The notes: a model not told the origin generated them from the sequence alone. A stretch of 64,000 nt of DNA from Neorhizobium tomejilense (GCA_002968845.1 PVBG01000007.1:62001-126000), one strand, 5' to 3'. Numbered from the stretch's first letter, positions 54,673-62,764 are shown. Program-made: numbers and translations.

Positions 54673-54834
54673 TTAAGCTCTCCTCGCCCCGGACGCTTCG
54701 AACCTCATCATGAGGCGCGCCACTTCAGGGAAGATTAGTTGCCACCAGAACCGGCCGTACCGACGGCCCTCCGGCTTTGAAACCACGATCTCGTCTAGTC
54801 TTCCGTTGAGAGGAGCTTCTTGTGGACCCGTCAT
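54673..54834 (-). CDS. Possible 53-residue frame before the HExxH-type gene
   Basis: ATG 54834 to TAA 54673 reads MTGPQEAPLNGRLDEIVV, with a Trp-Trp hydrophobic core (YGRFWWQLIFPEVARLMM) and Arg-rich end. It stops 1 nt before the next ATG. There is no good ribosome-binding site, and the ATG sits inside the conserved promoter segment where I place the -10, so it may not be in the mRNA. Rare codons (CTA, AGA) argue against strong expression. A RiPP-like precursor is conceivable but unsupported. Confidence 0.25.
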   Translation of the reverse strand: MTGPQEAPLNGRLDEIVVSKPEGRRYGRFWWQLIFPEVARLMMRFEASGARRA

Positions 54835-54880
54835 CGGCACGCCAGCACCGCGTTAAACTTCCGTGAAAAGGAAGCTAAAC
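54826..54880 (-). promoter_or_regulatory. SARP-type promoter element B
   Basis: On the plus strand GTTAAAC (54852-54858), GTGAAAA (54863-54869) and GCTAAAC (54874-54880) have an exact 11-bp period. GATGAC on the minus strand (54835-54830) lies 16 bp beyond the nearest heptamer, as in element A. It is between the protease terminator and the HExxH-type gene, about 155 bp from its start. Confidence 0.65.
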
Positions 54881-54887
54881 CGACAAA

Positions 54888-54913
54888 AAAGCCCCCTTTT
54901 TTTAGGGGGCTTT
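54888..54913 (-). terminator. Rho-independent terminator of the SARP-PAP2-protease operon
   Basis: AAAGCCCCCT (54888-54897) pairs with AGGGGGCTTT (54904-54913), with a T-rich loop. On the minus strand the stem is followed by TTTTTTG. It lies 30 bp after the protease stop and isolates the upstream operon from the HExxH operon. Confidence 0.92.
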
Positions 54914-54943
54914 AATCCTGGTGACCTTTGCCGAGAATCGGCC

Positions 54944-56641
54944 TTACGGAGACAATACGGCAGCGATGGCTGCCGGGACATCGGGCAGGCCGAACCCGAA
55001 GAAATAGCTCATATCGAGAGCATCTTCGCCATCCGCATTCATGCAGTCGGCGGTCAATGCGCGTATTCCCGGCGCGACCATCGCATCCAGCCGGGCCGTG
55101 GACTGGAGGATTGACTTGACCAAAGGGCCGGAGAGCCGTGCATCGCCACCGTTCTTGGTCTTATGGGCCCGCTGGATCAAGGCGCATATGCCCCCCACCT
55201 GTGCGGAGGCTCCCGACGTGCCCCCGAACGTGGTGTAGTAGCCTCCACCAATGCCGGGATTGGCTGCGGACGGCACCATGGACGACCACGGATCCGCCCC
55301 CCGGTCGTAACCGAATGCGCCGGGCAGGTCGGTCGTCAGCAGAGAGAAGTGAGAATACCTGTATTCCCGCAGCCCGAATGCCTCATGGTCATGTTGCGCG
55401 GCGAAAGGGGACAGGCGGTCGACGCGCAACTGATGACGATTGAAGACTTCGCCGTCATCGGATGGCGAGACGACCGTAAGTCCCTCTCCGTAATTGCTGT
55501 ATCCCGAGCGGTAACCCTCGACCGTGACCGCGCCGACGGCGATTATCCCGTTGTCATCGGCAGTCAGGTTGGCCGGATAGATCAACTGACTTTCGCCGCT
55601 GTTTCCCGCAGCGCAAACGATTGGAATGTGATGGCTGATGGCGACGATGAGCTGCTTGAGGATATGCCACGCTCTATCAGGGTTCGATCCCTTTTGCGGG
55701 GCTTTGGGCTCCAGCTCGGCGCCCCCCTGCTCGGCCAGCGAAATACGGGCGAACAGATCGGCAGCAATTTGATTTTTCCAGCGTTCGAGATCGGCCTTCA
55801 ATTCGTTCTTCGGAATAACCCGACTGCGCTTCGGGTCCGGCAAGCCGCGTGGCAGGACGATGACATCGACGCGCTGATGATAGGCGTAGAGGAACGCGGC
55901 GATGAACTGCAGGACATCGTCCTCGAAAGAGGTCCTGATCGAGATCACCCGGGAGAAGGGATCGACACCGAAATAGGGAAGAACGTTGCGATTGGCGCTC
56001 GGGCATGGCGTGCCGCCAGCACCGGAGAATACGTCCTCCGGGAGAGCCGAGGGACCTCCGTCCTGCGTCGCCACGGCCGGTTCTCCGGCAATCAGGCCGG
56101 CACAGCAGGTGCCGTGGGAAGCAAAAAGCGACTCCGGGTGGAACAGCCGTCGCACGACGCCCTGAGAGGCTGCATATTCCGCGACAATGTCGTCGAGATA
56201 TTCGCGATCATCGTCGGATAGACCGAGATTTCCCAACGGCGCGATATCAAGCCCGGCGAAGAAGGCCTGCATTTCCTCACGGTCGAAGGATGTGGTCGCA
56301 TCGAGGATTTCGGCGACGCGCGAACCGTAGCGATGGCTCGTAAGGTCGATCGAGGCTTCACGGTCAAGCCGGGTCGCCAAATTCGGATGATCGGGCGCTA
56401 TCCCGACATCGATCAGCGCCACGCGGGCGGGATGGACAAGACCGGCAGCCGCAATCGTATCCCAGACACTTCCCCCGATCTCCGGGTCGGGGACGGGACG
56501 CGCCGCAGTCTCGTTCTCGGACGGCGGTACGATCGGCGGCGAACCGTAGTCGGCATCGATGACGCCCAACGCCGTCAGATGCCAGAGATAGTAGTAATTC
56601 ATCGGCGCGGCCTGCGGCGCTTCCATGTCGGCGGACGTCAT
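54944..56641 (-). CDS. Subtilisin-like S8 serine protease without signal peptide
   Basis: 565 residues. The catalytic triad is D78 (VALIDVGIAPDHP), H176 (ASHGTCCAGLIAG) and S476 (GGTSGASAQVGG); N347 (CAAGNSGES) forms the oxyanion hole. No signal peptide or prodomain is evident, so it probably acts inside the cell. A ~65-residue insert follows D78 before H176. ATG 56641 has GGGGAG upstream. It follows the PAP2-type gene by 33 bp and precedes the terminator. It may process a modified peptide or the repeat-bearing PAP2-type protein. Confidence 0.9.
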   Translation of the reverse strand: MTSADMEAPQAAPMNYYYLWHLTALGVIDADYGSPPIVPPSENETAARPVPDPEIGGSVWDTIAAAGLVHPARVALIDVGIAPDHPNLATRLDREASIDLTSHRYGSRVAEILDATTSFDREEMQAFFAGLDIAPLGNLGLSDDDREYLDDIVAEYAASQGVVRRLFHPESLFASHGTCCAGLIAGEPAVATQDGGPSALPEDVFSGAGGTPCPSANRNVLPYFGVDPFSRVISIRTSFEDDVLQFIAAFLYAYHQRVDVIVLPRGLPDPKRSRVIPKNELKADLERWKNQIAADLFARISLAEQGGAELEPKAPQKGSNPDRAWHILKQLIVAISHHIPIVCAAGNSGESQLIYPANLTADDNGIIAVGAVTVEGYRSGYSNYGEGLTVVSPSDDGEVFNRHQLRVDRLSPFAAQHDHEAFGLREYRYSHFSLLTTDLPGAFGYDRGADPWSSMVPSAANPGIGGGYYTTFGGTSGASAQVGGICALIQRAHKTKNGGDARLSGPLVKSILQSTARLDAMVAPGIRALTADCMNADGEDALDMSYFFGFGLPDVPAAIAAVLSP

Positions 56642-56674
56642 GATCTTCGTTCTCCCCAAAGAATAAAATCGGCC

Positions 56675-57700
56675 TCAAACCCATTCGTCGTGGACCGCCT
56701 GGAAAAGCGGCCCGAACGCGTCATGGAGGTATGGAGCGAAACGCCGCGCCAGGTCCCGGCCGGCTTGCGTGTCGCTCGGATAATGCAATCCGGCCCATTC
56801 GCGATTTTCAGCGACGTTCTGCGCGATGCGGGCGAGTTCGTCCGTTGCCGGATGTTCGGGCAGGATCGTCGAGAAAGCGAATACAATCGAAAAACACTGG
56901 AAGGCATGGTTGCTGGGATAGGATTCGTGCACCGGCACGGGCAGAAGCGGTCGCAACAGGGATTCGAACTGGTTCGGCCGGAGCCTGTTGAACTGGCTCT
57001 TGTAGAGAAGCCCGACATATTCGCAGGCGGTCAAGATCGCCTGAAACAAGCCCTCGGTCTGTTCGTACCCGCCGATGTCCTCGATGTACAAGGCGCGGGT
57101 AAATTCCGACACGGAAATGGTCGCTTCGGCCTGGATGTCGGGCAATCGCCGCGCCCGCTCACGATCGCGCCGCTGCATGGACAGCAGCACCGCCGCTTCC
57201 AGCCGCGTGTAATCCGGACCGGGTGGTGGCGGGATGTCGAGCATTTCCCATGTAAAGCGCCGCGCGGCCGTGAACGCGTTGCGCGACGGCTGCTGGTGCA
57301 ATCGGCGCAATTCGAACGCCGGGATGAGTTGCGACACGCCGAGGCTCGCGCCATCCATCGTCGACTTGTTTTTGTTCTTGTTCTTATTTTTGTTCTTATT
57401 CTTGTTCTTGTTCAGCGTGGCCTTGTTGAGAACCGACTTGTTGGCGACGCCCTTGTTGAGAACCGAGGCAGCTGCCGCCATCGTCGACATCATCAACGGA
57501 GGCTCGTCTATGGATAGGTCCTCCTCGGGCAAATGAGCAGGCGCAGGCGGAACGGGGGGCGACGGCTCCACCGCCACCGGAATGGCCTCGACAGGCCTCG
57601 GTTCGCAAGGGAGAACCGTATCCGGTTCAACTCTAAATTTATAAGAATTCAGAAAATCTACAATCTTTGATTGTTCTTCCAAATTTGCTTCCCCTACCAT
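56675..57700 (-). CDS. PAP2/vanadium haloperoxidase-type protein with N-terminal Asn-Lys repeat region
   Basis: 341 residues. The C-terminal ~200 residues hold the PAP2/haloperoxidase triad of motifs: KSQFNRLRP (K-x6-RP), YPSNHAF (PSGH variant) and NREWAGLHYPSD (R-x5-H). Such enzymes hydrolyse phosphates or oxidise halides with vanadate. Residues 1-75 are a Pro/Glu-rich stretch without signal peptide. Residues 79-112 are SVLNK-GVANK-SVLNK-ATL then (NK)8. GGAGG 8 bp before the ATG supports the start. It is 39 bp after the SARP gene and 33 bp before the protease gene. Confidence 0.85.
   Translation of the reverse strand: MVGEANLEEQSKIVDFLNSYKFRVEPDTVLPCEPRPVEAIPVAVEPSPPVPPAPAHLPEEDLSIDEPPLMMSTMAAAASVLNKGVANKSVLNKATLNKNKNKNKNKNKNKNKSTMDGASLGVSQLIPAFELRRLHQQPSRNAFTAARRFTWEMLDIPPPPGPDYTRLEAAVLLSMQRRDRERARRLPDIQAEATISVSEFTRALYIEDIGGYEQTEGLFQAILTACEYVGLLYKSQFNRLRPNQFESLLRPLLPVPVHESYPSNHAFQCFSIVFAFSTILPEHPATDELARIAQNVAENREWAGLHYPSDTQAGRDLARRFAPYLHDAFGPLFQAVHDEWV
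57365..57466 (-). repeat. Coding repeat: xxxNK pentads then (NK)8
   Basis: On the minus strand the pentads SVLNK, GVANK, SVLNK and ATLNK are followed by further NK pairs, eight in all (57365-57412). The hexamer units vary between AACAAG, AATAAG and AACAAA, so the protein sequence is kept although the DNA drifts. The 15-bp DNA unit coding for SVLNK occurs twice, identical (57421-57435 and 57451-57465 region). Confidence 0.9.
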
Positions 57701-57739
57701 ACCCCAACCTCCCCAAATGAGATCATCGTGAATGTTGCC

Positions 57740-59530
57740 TTAGCGAATTCTGGCACCAGCCTTGATCAGGCCGTCGAGCAACAGCTTGCCGCCGCCGGTG
57801 CTGAGCAATGGATAGCCCGTGCCGCGAAACGAGGTTATGGAAAACCCGTTTTCAACCTTATCAAGCCGTTCCACATATTGATGTGCAGCCTCCAAATTGC
57901 CCGTGTGAGCGTGGCTGGAAGCGAGATAGCGCAACAGGCTATTGAAGTTCGGGCGGGAATGCAGGGCATCCTCGCCTGCGGCTATTGCCGCCACGTGGTC
58001 TCCCGCCAACCCGGCGCTGATGCATTTCGTCGTATCGAAATAATATTTATGAGGGCTGTAGACGCCGAGTTCCTGCACCCACCGCGCCATTGCGCTGGCC
58101 TTCTCCGGCTGCCCCGCATAGCAATGCAGCATGGCATAGAGGTCCCAACCCAGCGGCAAGGCCGGGTTCAGACGGATCGACTTCTCGAACAGACCGGCTG
58201 CGTAGTCGTATTCCCGGAATAGGAAAGAATGCACATGCCCGACCAGCGCCAGGGAGACGGAGTTGTTGGGATCGAGTTCGAGAGCCTTTCGCGCATAGGC
58301 TTGGGCCTCTTCGATCAGATGCGCGTCCAGCGCGCTAAAGCGCTGGCCGACCTGGAATGTGCGGATGAAGGACAGCCAGGCGAAGGCAGACGCTCGCGGC
58401 TGATATTGAATCTGCTCCTGCAACCGCTTTTCCGCTTTTTCGAGATCGCCTCTCGAAAGTCGAAAGATCGCGTTGACCGCATCGATGAAGAGACCATCGC
58501 GGGTCAGGCGGCCGTCGCCGGCGCTCAACTCATGAAACAGCGACAACTGGTCGACCGCCTGGCTGATCAGAGCCGCGGCGACGCCGTATTCGGACCGCTC
58601 CATCTGGGTGCGACCGATCATACGGCTGCCAAGCCATATGATTCGGTTGTCGAGCAGATGCTTGATCGCCAGCTCCACCAGCACCTGACTGCCATCGAAC
58701 GTCAGCCGCAGTTGAAGGCACAGCGGAAGGCCCATCTTTCGATCCGGTTGCCCAAGATGCGGGTCGAAGGAGAGATCGGTGATGCCGAGCCCCAATCCGT
58801 CGAAGATCGCCTTGGCGAGCAGGTTCTGAAACTGCAATGCCGCGATCTGCCCCCCATCTCCGGCGCCGAGGACGATCGGCGGCTGGAGAGCGATGGTCCA
58901 CTGAATATTGTCCGGCGACGGCGGCTTGTCCGGATCATTGCCCGCAGCTGCCGAGGGGATATTGGTCGGGCGCTGGTCAGGCAGGCCTGTCAAAGGCAAG
59001 AGTGCTGACAGCGTGCTGACGTCGCGGCGAGGTTGCTGCCGAGGTTCGAACACATCATCGACGCGCCCTTCTTCGATGCGTCGGTACCAGTTCTGTCTCT
59101 CGACCGTCAGCCAGTCCTCGAATTCAGGATCGCGGATATCCATGCCTTCGAGCAGTTCGTCGGTGATCTGATCGACCAGGCGCTCGCTGCGCAGCATCTC
59201 CTCGGTGTCGAGCGTGATGCGGTCCATGTCCAGCCACACGGTGTTCTTGTCAGCGATGATCAGATCTCGAGACGAACCCAGGGCTTTATGAATATCGAGC
59301 AGGGCCTGCCTCAGGCTGGCAGCCGCCTGATCCTCGGACCGGTCGCTCCACAATTTGTCTCTCAGCCAAACCCGCGAGCGCGATCCCCGCGCAGACAGAG
59401 CAAGCATTGCAAGAATTGCCTGAGCCTTCTGGGACCTGGGTGTGGCCGATTTCCCTTTGCTGTCGACGAGACTGAACGGGCCAAGCAGGTACATCCGGAA
59501 CACTGCATGTTTTGCATCCATGCGATCCAT
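57740..59530 (-). CDS. SARP-like transcriptional activator (winged helix + BTAD + TPR)
   Basis: About 596 residues. The N-terminus is an OmpR-type winged helix followed by a bacterial activation domain (YLLGPFSLVDSKGKSATPRSQKAQAIL, KLWSDRSEDQAAASLRQALLDIHKAL, LDMDRITLDTEEMLR). A central domain is unrecognised, and the C-terminal ~200 residues are TPR repeats (EAQAYARKALELDPNNSVSLALVGHVHS). SARP proteins activate clustered biosynthetic genes by binding 11-bp-period repeats. Such repeats lie upstream at 59737-59765. The exact start is uncertain; ATGs at 59530 and 59521 fit the family, and an open frame reaches to 59716. Confidence 0.82.
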   Translation of the reverse strand: MDRMDAKHAVFRMYLLGPFSLVDSKGKSATPRSQKAQAILAMLALSARGSRSRVWLRDKLWSDRSEDQAAASLRQALLDIHKALGSSRDLIIADKNTVWLDMDRITLDTEEMLRSERLVDQITDELLEGMDIRDPEFEDWLTVERQNWYRRIEEGRVDDVFEPRQQPRRDVSTLSALLPLTGLPDQRPTNIPSAAAGNDPDKPPSPDNIQWTIALQPPIVLGAGDGGQIAALQFQNLLAKAIFDGLGLGITDLSFDPHLGQPDRKMGLPLCLQLRLTFDGSQVLVELAIKHLLDNRIIWLGSRMIGRTQMERSEYGVAAALISQAVDQLSLFHELSAGDGRLTRDGLFIDAVNAIFRLSRGDLEKAEKRLQEQIQYQPRASAFAWLSFIRTFQVGQRFSALDAHLIEEAQAYARKALELDPNNSVSLALVGHVHSFLFREYDYAAGLFEKSIRLNPALPLGWDLYAMLHCYAGQPEKASAMARWVQELGVYSPHKYYFDTTKCISAGLAGDHVAAIAAGEDALHSRPNFNSLLRYLASSHAHTGNLEAAHQYVERLDKVENGFSITSFRGTGYPLLSTGGGKLLLDGLIKAGARIR

Positions 59531-59736
59531 TGGCCCAACTCGTCTTGTGCCCCTCTCGATCATCTCATCGAACCTGGGCTGCCCGTCCAGCAGACAGTCT
59601 GACACAAAAGCGGCCCTTGACAAGAGCGCTACAGGCGCACCTGCGATTCGGCAGCGCATGTCAGCGTTGTGACCATCGACGAACTGAAGCATAAAAAGCA
59701 TCCTTGGAAACCGCAAATCTGCCCTAGCGCGCCGCT

Positions 59737-59765
59737 GTCAAAGCAGCGTCAAAACAGCGTTAAAG
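59737..59765 (-). promoter_or_regulatory. SARP-type promoter element C (autoregulation)
   Basis: GTCAAAG (59737-59743), GTCAAAA (59748-59754) and GTTAAAG (59759-59765) are three heptamers at an exact 11-bp period, the first two followed by the same CAGC spacer. On the minus strand the nearest gives a TTTGAC, with AGATTT 16 bp further (59720-59715) as a possible -10. This is the operator layout of SARP activators, upstream of the SARP gene itself. Confidence 0.7.
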
Positions 59766-59935
59766 TCGAGACGTCGAGCTTTGCGAATGCCGGCGACAGA
59801 CACGAATCCATGAATTCGACTCAGACAAATGCAACTCTATATTGCCACCAGGCTGGCAAGAGCAGCCGGCAGATGCAGTCGTGAGGAGAGAATGACAGAT
59901 GCTAGGTCGTCGAGGTGAAGCCGTGAGCAAAAAAA

Positions 59936-59961
59936 GCCCGCGCCAGCCTCCCGGCGCGGGC
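59936..59961 (-). terminator. Rho-independent terminator of the M28 peptidase gene
   Basis: GCCCGCGCC (59936-59944) pairs with GGCGCGGGC (59953-59961) around an 8-nt loop. The minus-strand side is followed by a run of seven T, the plus-strand side by four T. It is 20 bp after the peptidase stop. Confidence 0.92.
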
Positions 59962-59981
59962 TTTTGTCCAGGTGTTGACGA

Positions 59982-61703
59982 TCAGGCAGCGCGAACCAGC
60001 TGTTCTGCTTGGCGCAGCGCCGAGATCACCCGGTTCTGGCCACGCACGAGTTGGGTCTTGGCGAAACCGAGCTTCTCAGGGCCGAGCTTGTCGAGATCGG
60101 CTGCCGTCGAGATGGTCGGCAGTTCCGGGATCGGCAGGGCCGGGTCGTGGCGGAAACGCTGCTCGCGGGTGTAGTTGAGCGGCACCAGGATGCGGGCGAG
60201 CCTCTGGATCACGTGATTGGCACTCTTCGCTTCGATCTTGCCGCTGTCGATCCCGGCGTAGAATGCGGCGAGTGCTTCGGCCAGGGACTCGACCGCCTTG
60301 CGGCTCGGCGAAAGGTCGAAGCGGTCGCCGGCCTTCTTCTGGTAGGTGTCGACCGTGTGGATCAACTCTCGTGCCGTCGCACGCCAGTCGAAGGGCAGGA
60401 TCTTTGCATTGGCATTGCGCAGCACGGCCAGCAGGTAGACCTTGATGTCGCGCAGCATGATGTCCTTGTCGGCGATCTCCAGCGTATCGTTTTCGGTGTG
60501 CCAGGCGATATTGGCGCCGCAGCCGCCGACCGTGTAGTAGCCCTTTTCCTCGCGGTCGCGTTCCGTCATGGTCGAGGACAGCATCAGGTAGCTCGACAGA
60601 CCTATATTGTTGAAGGAATAGTCGCCGGCGCGATGCGGGCGTTCGGCCTCAGCTTTCTTGCCGGCCACTTCCTCGATGACGTCGGAGAGGAAGGCTTCCG
60701 TCTCGGTCATCATGCAGAGATTGATGAATTCGGTCGCCCAGCGGCAGCCGGGGCTGTCGCAATTGACCGAGGCGACGCAGTTTTCGTCGAGATCGAGCGC
60801 GAAATTGTCCGAGAACCAGGTGGAGCCGGCATAACGGCCGGTCGAATGGCCGGGCCACCAGCAGATGCGGATCGAGCGCCTCAGCTTGTCGCGGTTGGCC
60901 CACAGCACGCGGGCGATTTCGAGCAGCGTCGCGTCACCGGTGGCATTGTCGCCGACACCGACATCCCAGCTGTCGAGATGGCCGTGCAGGAAGACGTATC
61001 TGTCCGGCTCCTCGGTGCCCTTGATGAACACTTCAGGCAGCTTCGACTTGAACCAGCCCTCTTCCATGTCGGCGAAGATGGTGACCTCGGCGCCGGTCCT
61101 GGCGAGCTCGATCAGCGCATCGCCGCTCTCACGGTTGACGGCGACGGCCGGGATCGACGGCTTGCGCGGCAGGTCGTCGAGATCGGGCGTGCCCCAGACG
61201 GTGGTGCAGGTGCCCCAGTGGATGTCGACGCCGGGATTGATGGCGATGACGCCGACCGCGCCGAGTTCCGTGAACTGCGAAACGAGACCCGGATTGGCAA
61301 AACCTTCCGAGAGGACCACCTTGCCGCGGACCCGGGCGGCGAGTTCGCCGGTGCCGTCGACGGTCTTCTCGAACATGGTCGAGATCGCCTTCGGCTGCAG
61401 GCTGGCGATGTAAACGATCTCGCCCCTCACTCCGCTCGATGCGTCCAGCGAATAGGACGGCGGCTTGGCGCGAAAGGTCTTATCCCCTGCTTCGACGCGG
61501 GCGAGGCCGGGTAAACTGAGGAAGAGGTCGGCCTCATGCATCTTGACTTCGACGCCGTGCTTGGCGAGCCGCGCGGCAACCTCGTCCATGGCGCGGTTCA
61601 CATCGGTCGGATGCTCACGCTTGTAGGTCGCAAAGCTCTCTACCAGAGCCCAGGGTTCATCCAGCTTCACCGCTCCCAGAACGGCAGATTCGATCTCGTT
61701 CAT
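59982..61703 (-). CDS. M28-family metallopeptidase with PA domain
   Basis: 573 residues, no signal peptide. A PA insertion (VRGKVVLSEGFANPGLVSQFTELGAVGVIAINPG) is followed by the M28 zinc site region (YVFLHGHLDSWDVGVGDNATGDATLLEIARVL, GRYAGSTWFSDNF, AWHTENDTLEIADKDI), containing His, Asp and Glu ligands. M28 enzymes are aminopeptidases or carboxypeptidases. ATG 61703 has GGAG 8 bp upstream; GTG 61712 is the alternative. A palindrome 30 bp upstream is shared with the divergent iclR promoter, so it probably digests peptides imported by that transporter. Confidence 0.9.
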   Translation of the reverse strand: MNEIESAVLGAVKLDEPWALVESFATYKREHPTDVNRAMDEVAARLAKHGVEVKMHEADLFLSLPGLARVEAGDKTFRAKPPSYSLDASSGVRGEIVYIASLQPKAISTMFEKTVDGTGELAARVRGKVVLSEGFANPGLVSQFTELGAVGVIAINPGVDIHWGTCTTVWGTPDLDDLPRKPSIPAVAVNRESGDALIELARTGAEVTIFADMEEGWFKSKLPEVFIKGTEEPDRYVFLHGHLDSWDVGVGDNATGDATLLEIARVLWANRDKLRRSIRICWWPGHSTGRYAGSTWFSDNFALDLDENCVASVNCDSPGCRWATEFINLCMMTETEAFLSDVIEEVAGKKAEAERPHRAGDYSFNNIGLSSYLMLSSTMTERDREEKGYYTVGGCGANIAWHTENDTLEIADKDIMLRDIKVYLLAVLRNANAKILPFDWRATARELIHTVDTYQKKAGDRFDLSPSRKAVESLAEALAAFYAGIDSGKIEAKSANHVIQRLARILVPLNYTREQRFRHDPALPIPELPTISTAADLDKLGPEKLGFAKTQLVRGQNRVISALRQAEQLVRAA

Positions 61704-61732
61704 ATCCGGCACTCCCCAACTTGTTTTATCTA

Positions 61733-61749
61733 GTGAAACTATGTTTCAC
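61733..61749. promoter_or_regulatory. IclR-type operator 1 (peptidase side)
   Basis: GTGAAAC-TAT-GTTTCAC, a perfect dyad 30 bp before the M28 peptidase start. It nearly matches the copy at 62765-62781, differing in one base of one arm and one central base. Confidence 0.65.
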
Positions 61750-61825
61750 AAAACTTGAAAACGCTAACAGAGGTTGGGGGACCCCGCAAGCGGCTTCGAA
61801 GGGCTAGAAATCGCACTGACGAAAA

Positions 61826-61843
61826 CGGGCGCCGAAGCGCCCG
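61826..61843 (-). terminator. Terminator of the iclR-type gene
   Basis: CGGGCGC (61826-61832) pairs with GCGCCCG (61837-61843); on the minus strand the loop is TTCG and the stem is followed by TTTTC. It lies 38 bp after the regulator stop. Confidence 0.8.
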
Positions 61844-61881
61844 CGAATTTCCGGATGATTGGAGACAGGTTCTATCGGGCC

Positions 61882-62682
61882 TCAAGCCCTTGATTTCACG
61901 AGGCCGTTTTCGCCCGGGCCATGGATCGAAAGACGCTCGGATATTTCCGCAGCGGCGTCGAGGGCGGCCTTCAAATGGCTTTCGCGCCGCTCCTCGTCGA
62001 AACGGGCCACAGCGCCGGCGACCGAGATCGAGGCGATGATGGTGCCGTCGGCGCCGGTGATCGGGGCGGCGACGGAGAAGGCGCCCTCGTCGAGATCGTT
62101 GAGCACGATATTGTAGCCGTTGGCGCGGATGCGTTCGAGTGCCTGGCGTAGTTTAGCCCGGTCGGTGATCGTGTAGGGCGTGAAGGCTTCAAGCGGCTGG
62201 GAAAGGGCCGCATCAATGACCGACGGATCTGCGTAAGCCAGCAGAAGCAGCGACCCGCCGCCCGCATGCAATGGGCCGTTGCGTCCCGCCTGGGCAAAAA
62301 GCCGGATCGAATGGCGGCCGGCGCGGGTTGCCAGAACGTAGGTCTTCAGGCCTTCGCGCACAACAAGGTTGACGTTCTCGGATGTCTGGTCGCGGAGCGC
62401 ATCCATGACCGGCCGGGCAGCGTAAAGCAGGGCGCCGTCCTTGCCAAGGCGCTCGCCGAGTACGCCGATGCGGTAGCCGAGCGAGAATTCGGCACGCTCC
62501 GGATCGCGCGATACGAAGCCGCGCTCCTCCAGGGTGTGGAGCAGGCGGAAGACCAGCGATTTGGTCATCCCCAGAGATTTGGCAAGCGACGTGACGCCCT
62601 GGTCCGGACGATCGGCAAGGGCTTCGAGAAGGGCCAGCGCCCGGTCCACGGCCGCGATCTTGTAGTCTTTTGGTTCGGTCAT
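61882..62682 (-). CDS. IclR-family transcriptional regulator
   Basis: 266 residues. The N-terminal winged helix (IAAVDRALALLEALADRPDQGVTSLAKSLGMTKSLVFRLLHTLEERGFV) is followed by the IclR effector domain (LRDQTSENVNLVVREGLKTYVLATRAG, GRNGPLHAGGGSLLLLAY, DEGAFSVAAPITGADGTIIASISVAGAVARF). GGAGGAG 8 bp before ATG 62682 fixes the start against a longer frame. It is divergent from a peptide-type binding protein and probably controls it and the M28 peptidase through two matching palindromes. Confidence 0.92.
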   Translation of the reverse strand: MTEPKDYKIAAVDRALALLEALADRPDQGVTSLAKSLGMTKSLVFRLLHTLEERGFVSRDPERAEFSLGYRIGVLGERLGKDGALLYAARPVMDALRDQTSENVNLVVREGLKTYVLATRAGRHSIRLFAQAGRNGPLHAGGGSLLLLAYADPSVIDAALSQPLEAFTPYTITDRAKLRQALERIRANGYNIVLNDLDEGAFSVAAPITGADGTIIASISVAGAVARFDEERRESHLKAALDAAAEISERLSIHGPGENGLVKSRA

Positions 62683-62764
62683 CGGATGGTCTCCTCCGGC
62701 ATCTGATTTGGATTGCTTGAAGCTTCTTGCAATCTTCTTGGAATGTGTTTTACTCGCTCTCAAT

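Larger units (their letters stand above)
59531..59981 (-). other. Leader and upstream region of the SARP-like gene
   Basis: The frame of the SARP-like gene stays open to 59716, but no SARP homology is visible there. SARP-type heptamers are at 59737-59765. 59771-59930 holds nothing I recognise. The terminator of the M28 gene is at 59936-59961. Confidence 0.4.

Noticed and set aside
59531..59716. N-terminal extension of the SARP-like protein to the upstream TTG
   Set aside because: The extension has no similarity to SARP N-termini, which begin at the winged helix just before YLLGPF. The TTG at 59716-59714 also coincides with the proposed -10 region.
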